Part shown: positions 41,672 through 44,813 of the stretch, in pieces
Layout of the letters: each line of letters opens with the position of its first letter
Position numbering within the stretch: position 1 is the stretch's first letter
Source of the DNA: Microcaldota archaeon
GTDB lineage: Archaea; Micrarchaeota; Micrarchaeia; Micrarchaeales; Micrarchaeaceae
Assembly (NCBI GenBank): GCA_027339055.1
Contig: DAHWRK010000004.1
Location: 1 to 44,813, forward strand
Reading direction: 5' to 3'
DNA length: 44,813 nt
The notes under the pieces: model-generated
Told to the model about the DNA's origin: nothing
What the model saw: only the letters and a program-made list of their open reading frames with translations
Database searches by the model: none
Made by a program: the position numbers and the translations under genes

Positions 41672-42253
41672 ATGGCTTTTGTTGTAGTAGATTTGGACGG
41701 ATGCCTGGTGGACGATGTCCATGAAACTTTCGGCAAGTTCCTCAGGCGCGAAGATTCTGGCACAGAGCATATGTTCAAGGAACTCATATTCAATGCCCTT
41801 GACAGGATACCTTCTGTAGTCGATTCCGTGGCGATGAGAATGGACGTGGAAAGGGGGCTCAACATGCACGTCGTCAAAGCCCTGAAAACGATTTACGATT
41901 CGGGATTTGATGTAATTGTAAGGACAGCAAACAGGAAGATAGGCGCATCTGGCGCAGAAAGGATAAAATCCGTTCTGGAGCGCTACGGGATAGAAGCCAG
42001 CGTGGAGCTCACTGAGGATAAGCATAAAAGCGCGGAGCGGAACGGCGAAAAGCCTGCGCTTCTGCTCGACGACAAGCCGAATGTAGTGATAAATGCCGCA
42101 AGGAATGGGATAAAATCGATATTGATACGCACTGATTACAACAGAGTAGCGGGACTCTTCATCAATGGAGTAAATAATTTGGTAACCATCGCTGCGCCTG
42201 AGGACATGGACAGCGCATGCGCTAAGGCGCTCAGGAATCGCACTTCCGCATGA
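41672..42253 (+). CDS. HAD-superfamily hydrolase-like protein
   Basis: The product is 193 residues from the ATG at 41672 (the upstream TTG at 41660 is less likely). Motif I is VVVDLDGCLVDD at the very start, motif II is VIVRTANRK (about 88-96), and motif IV is ALLLDDKPNVV (about 134-144). A helical cap-like region lies between I and II. The N-terminal nucleophile is typical of small HAD phosphatases; the substrate is unknown. The YgjP-like protease gene starts 43 nt downstream on the same strand, so the two may be co-transcribed. Confidence 0.82.
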   Translation: MAFVVVDLDGCLVDDVHETFGKFLRREDSGTEHMFKELIFNALDRIPSVVDSVAMRMDVERGLNMHVVKALKTIYDSGFDVIVRTANRKIGASGAERIKSVLERYGIEASVELTEDKHKSAERNGEKPALLLDDKPNVVINAARNGIKSILIRTDYNRVAGLFINGVNNLVTIAAPEDMDSACAKALRNRTSA

Positions 42254-42295
42254 AAAATCGCTCAGGTATAAAAAAGTTAGAATGCAATAAGCATT

Positions 42296-43186
42296 ATGCT
42301 AGGCATCCCATCCCCATCCGAATATGCAAAACGCTTGGAGCCCATAGAATTCTACGGCAAAAGATTGGAAGTTGAGATAGTAGAGGCAAGGCTCAAGAAT
42401 GGCTATGCATCGATAAGGAACGGCAAGGTAATGATAAGGGTGCCGCAGCGGTGCAGCAGGAAACGAAAGCTTATGATTATAGACGAGCTATATGGAAAGA
42501 TATCGAATGCGATAAGAAAAAAGCCAGGCAGCTTTCTAAGGAACAGCCCGCTTGAATTTAGGGATGGGGAGATTATTGCGCCTTTATCTGAAAGGCTTGT
42601 AATATCAGTAAGTGAATCCGGCTCTGTGCACTCGCGAGTAGCGATTAGAAACGGCATTGTTTCGGTAAAGCTTGGAAGAAATAGCAGCAGGAATGTATCG
42701 GATCTAGTTTCGAGGGCGCTGGCAAAGCATTGCAAAAGCTATGTTGATAGCCATGTAAGGGAATGGAATCAAAGGTTCGGCAGCGAGCTTGGAAGGATAA
42801 GCATAAGCAGGGGACTTACGATATGGGGGTCATGCTCGCCCAAAAACAACATATCGATAAACCTAAGGCTTCTTTTCCTTGACAGAAAATTCCTTGATTA
42901 TGTCGTAGTGCACGAGCTTTCGCACACGAAAGTAAGGTCGCACTCAAAAAGGTTCTGGAAAACAGTCGCAAAATACATCCCCGAATACAGGTCATTAAGA
43001 AAAGAGCTTAAGATTGCAGGCGCTAGGATAGACACAGAGTTTAAGGAGAGACCCGACCCCGTAAGTGCAATAGAAAATGAAAAAGAGGCAAAAAAGGGCG
43101 CCGCGGAAACGGCACCTACAGAAGAAAAAAAGAATGAAATTGCGCAGGCGTCAGGCCAGCGCAATATGCTGGATTATTTCAGCTGA
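42296..43186 (+). CDS. YgjP/SprT-like zinc metalloprotease with C-terminal PIP box
   Basis: This 296-residue protein has an N-terminal beta-rich domain (about 1-150) and a DUF45/YgjP-type gluzincin core. That core carries WGSCSPKNNISINLRL (about 179-194), zinc motif HELSH (about 206-210) and the downstream third ligand region RSHSKRFWKTVAKYIPEY. A Lys/Glu/Ala-rich flexible tail (about 250-285) ends in QRNMLDYFS, which fits the PCNA-interacting consensus Q-x-x-M-x-x-Y-F exactly. The protease-linker-PIP layout parallels eukaryotic Spartan (SPRTN), which removes DNA-protein crosslinks at replication forks. The protease family is clear; the PCNA link and crosslink role are inferred. It is convergent with the P1 gene, 5 nt away. 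Confidence 0.88.
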   Translation: MLGIPSPSEYAKRLEPIEFYGKRLEVEIVEARLKNGYASIRNGKVMIRVPQRCSRKRKLMIIDELYGKISNAIRKKPGSFLRNSPLEFRDGEIIAPLSERLVISVSESGSVHSRVAIRNGIVSVKLGRNSSRNVSDLVSRALAKHCKSYVDSHVREWNQRFGSELGRISISRGLTIWGSCSPKNNISINLRLLFLDRKFLDYVVVHELSHTKVRSHSKRFWKTVAKYIPEYRSLRKELKIAGARIDTEFKERPDPVSAIENEKEAKKGAAETAPTEEKKNEIAQASGQRNMLDYFS

Positions 43187-43191
43187 AAAAA

Positions 43192-43494
43192 TCAGCCGAA
43201 AAGTCCCGCGAGTCCGCTTGCCGCTTCCTCTTCCTTCTTTTCCTCCTTGGCCGCTTCCTTCTTCTCCTTTGCAGGAGCCGCTGCCGCAGGAGCTGATGCA
43301 GGTGCTGCCACTTGCATGCTTTGAGCGTTCTTTATTATGTCCTTTATGTTGAGCCCTTTCAGAGATTCGACTACAGCTTTGGCCTTTGCCTCGTCTGGCG
43401 AAAATCCAGCAGCCTTGACTACGTCCATAAGCTCCTTCTCGTTCACTTCCTTTCCAGCTGCGTCAAGCAGCAGTGCCGCATATACATATTCCAT
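43192..43494 (-). CDS. rpl12: Ribosomal stalk protein P1 (L12e)
   Basis: The product is 100 residues from the ATG at 43494 ([17 protein letters not shown]), with GGTG upstream; the GTG at 43503 is part of that ribosome binding site. An N-terminal dimerisation helix domain precedes an Ala-rich hinge and the charged [18 protein letters not shown] tail that recruits elongation factors. It follows uL10 by 50 nt. Confidence 0.96.
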   Translation of the reverse strand: MEYVYAALLLDAAGKEVNEKELMDVVKAAGFSPDEAKAKAVVESLKGLNIKDIIKNAQSMQVAAPASAPAAAAPAKEKKEAAKEEKKEEEAASGLAGLFG

Positions 43495-43544
43495 ACTTTT
43501 CACCGTTTATCATTAGCGCAAATCTTTTTTACACCATATATTAT

Positions 43545-44378
43545 TTATTCCTTGACGTTGCCGTCGAGAGCCTTGGCATGCAGTGAAGCCATCTCTACGA
43601 GCTTCTCCATTATGCCGGTATCGGGCACCTTGCCTTCTATGCCAAGGGCCATGGCTTCGTTGTACGCATTGGCTATGAAGCGCTCTATAGTGTACCTGTT
43701 GACTATCTTCCCTTCGTAGCTGATCGCAAGCGCGCTCGAGAATGCCCTTGCCATGTCCTTTGACACGCTCTCGGTGTTTATGCTGAAAACGTCCTTTGTG
43801 TACCTGAGCCCGCCGCTGAGCATCAGGCTGGGCTCTATGCTCGCCTTGAATGGCATTATGTCCAAAGTGTGCAGGGCCTTTGCAACCGCAAGGCTTATTA
43901 CTCCGCCCTTCGGCACTATGACCTTGTCCTTAGATATCACTACCTTTCCCTTGTCAATCTTGACATCTATGCCTGCACTCTTGAGCTCTGTGACCGCTTG
44001 GCCGGGCTGCAGGGTGGTTTCCCCGCCCTTTATCTCTATGTCTGCCGGTGCCATCTGGTTTGGCTTGGCCGCCAGCTTTATTGAGCTTGATGTAAACCTG
44101 TTGTAAATCTCGAACGGATTCGAATTGCTTAGCAGTATTGCGGTTGTGCCGTCGAGCATCTTTGCGAGCTCCTTTCCGTTCTTGCTGCCTTCAAGGACCC
44201 TAACAAGCAGCGACTTCTTGCCCGTTATGAACTTTACTTCAGAGCGCATGTTGTTCCTTGACGACTGAAGCAGCCTGTCTGGTATGCCGCTGAGCGGCAC
44301 TATGCCTATGAGCTTGTAGCTGTCAATGAGCTTTATGTGCTCTTCAACGAATTTCTTTTTTTGTTCCAATGTAAGCAT
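43545..44378 (-). CDS. rpl10: Ribosomal protein uL10 (P0), lacking the acidic C-terminal tail
   Basis: This 277-residue stalk base protein has LTLEQKKKFVEEHIKLI, then IGIVPLSGIPDRLLQSSRNNM and GKKSLLVRVLE at the N-terminus, with domain II around MAPADIEIKGGETTLQPG. The C-terminal helical region (RYTIERFIANAYNEAMALGI) binds P1 dimers. Archaeal P0 is usually about 310-340 residues and ends in the same Glu-rich GLF tail as P1; here it ends at LHAKALDGNVKE with a clean stop. GGTG precedes the ATG. Confidence 0.95.
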   Translation of the reverse strand: MLTLEQKKKFVEEHIKLIDSYKLIGIVPLSGIPDRLLQSSRNNMRSEVKFITGKKSLLVRVLEGSKNGKELAKMLDGTTAILLSNSNPFEIYNRFTSSSIKLAAKPNQMAPADIEIKGGETTLQPGQAVTELKSAGIDVKIDKGKVVISKDKVIVPKGGVISLAVAKALHTLDIMPFKASIEPSLMLSGGLRYTKDVFSINTESVSKDMARAFSSALAISYEGKIVNRYTIERFIANAYNEAMALGIEGKVPDTGIMEKLVEMASLHAKALDGNVKE

Positions 44379-44387
44379 TCAAACACC

Positions 44388-44813
44388 TTAAAGGATTTTT
44401 ACAGGAGAGCTCATCGTGAGCTTGACGTAAGCCGACTTTATGTTCTGCTTCCCAAGCTTCTTGGCAAGGGAGTTTATAACCTCGTCTATGTTTGCCGATA
44501 TCTTTTCAAGCGGCATGTCTTCCTTTCCTACCATGCAATGCACTGTTGGCAGGTATTTGCCCTTGCTCCTCAGGTAAACGGACTTGCTGACCGAGTTTAT
44601 CATAGATGCCACATCCGTGCCAATCAATGGCTTCGGCATCTTGTTCTTTGGTCCCAGGAATGAACCCATGCTCCTTGCAACTGAAGTCATCAGGCTTGGC
44701 TGCGCAATCATTTCGTAATTGAGAAGCGAATTGAGCTGGGCCTTGTCGGATGCGACCCCCTGTATCTCGCTTCCGGATATCACGCGTGCCCCGAGCTCCT
44801 TGGCCTTTGCGCT
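44388..44813 (-). CDS. rpl1: Ribosomal protein uL1 (partial, N-terminus off right edge)
   Basis: The frame is open to the window edge. It encodes the C-terminal ~140 residues of uL1: LMTSVARSMGSFLGPKNKMPKP (the family signature) and VHCMVGKEDMPLEKISANIDEVI, with a final strand VKLTMSSPVKIL. It forms the L1 stalk at the E site and in archaea can repress its own mRNA. It is the first visible gene of the uL1-uL10-P1 operon, 9 nt before uL10. Confidence 0.95.
   Translation of the reverse strand, partial: SAKAKELGARVISGSEIQGVASDKAQLNSLLNYEMIAQPSLMTSVARSMGSFLGPKNKMPKPLIGTDVASMINSVSKSVYLRSKGKYLPTVHCMVGKEDMPLEKISANIDEVINSLAKKLGKQNIKSAYVKLTMSSPVKIL

Noticed and set aside
1-44813. CRISPR arrays, rRNA genes or insertion sequences
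   Set aside because: No regularly spaced short repeats, rRNA-like conserved blocks, transposase frames or terminal inverted repeats were seen on either strand.

Overview
The window looks like a moderate-GC archaeal chromosome segment. The evidence is archaeal information-processing genes (both PolD subunits, FEN1, PriS, the RNase P protein Rpp29, eukaryote-type ribosomal proteins eS4, eL19, eL32 and P1), an intron-containing tRNA-Tyr, TATA-like boxes about 25 nt before several start codons, and GGTG-type ribosome binding sites before others. Frequent ATA and AGG codons, short intergenic gaps, scattered ribosomal operons and many small lineage-specific proteins suggest a DPANN archaeon, plausibly a Micrarchaeota/ARMAN-like organism. 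That placement is inference. No rRNA, CRISPR array, insertion sequence or intein was seen.

Region 1-6112 (minus strand) is a cell-surface operon. A membrane-anchored extracellular beta-sandwich protein is followed, with a 4-nt overlap, by a ParA/MinD-like ATPase, and then by a very large pilin-leader protein carrying two DUF2341 units, one with a LamG domain inserted, which runs off the left edge. The divergent gene at 6326-8701 is an AglB/Stt3 oligosaccharyltransferase with an unusual catalytic motif. It is a natural partner for the sequon-rich surface proteins. Region 8694-11459 (minus) holds a methyltransferase, CysRS and a spermidine-synthase-like enzyme.

Region 11675-14574 is tRNA-rich and partly accessory: tRNA-Tyr with intron, a small membrane protein, tRNA-Asp, an AT-rich AAA/DUF4143 ATPase directly after the tRNA, a putative PD-(D/E)XK-like nuclease, and a gene-free divergent stretch with several stem-loops.

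Region 14575-24602 is replication and repair: UPF0147, PolD small and large subunits in one operon, a convergent PolX with an intact PHP domain, two small unknown genes, Hsp20, FEN1 and MBF1. Region 24698-30428 holds an unknown small protein, an M50-type membrane protease, the Lhr helicase with its usual metallophosphoesterase partner, and a two-cluster ferredoxin.

Region 30511-36527 is an spc-type ribosomal operon (uS17-uL14-uL24-eS4-uL5-uS14-uS8-uL6-eL32-eL19-uL18-uS5) led by Rpp29 and broken at both ends compared with the usual archaeal order. Region 36554-41530 (minus) contains unknowns, a HAD protein overlapping a ParB/SerK-like protein, two membrane proteins (DUF4870-like and DUF373) and PriS. 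The right end has a HAD protein and a YgjP/SprT-like zinc protease ending in a PCNA-binding (PIP) peptide, the most interesting single gene here. It is convergent with the stalk operon uL1 (partial), uL10, P1. Three proteins in the window (PolD large subunit, FEN1, the SprT-like protease) end in PIP-like peptides, which points to a shared PCNA-centred replication and repair set.
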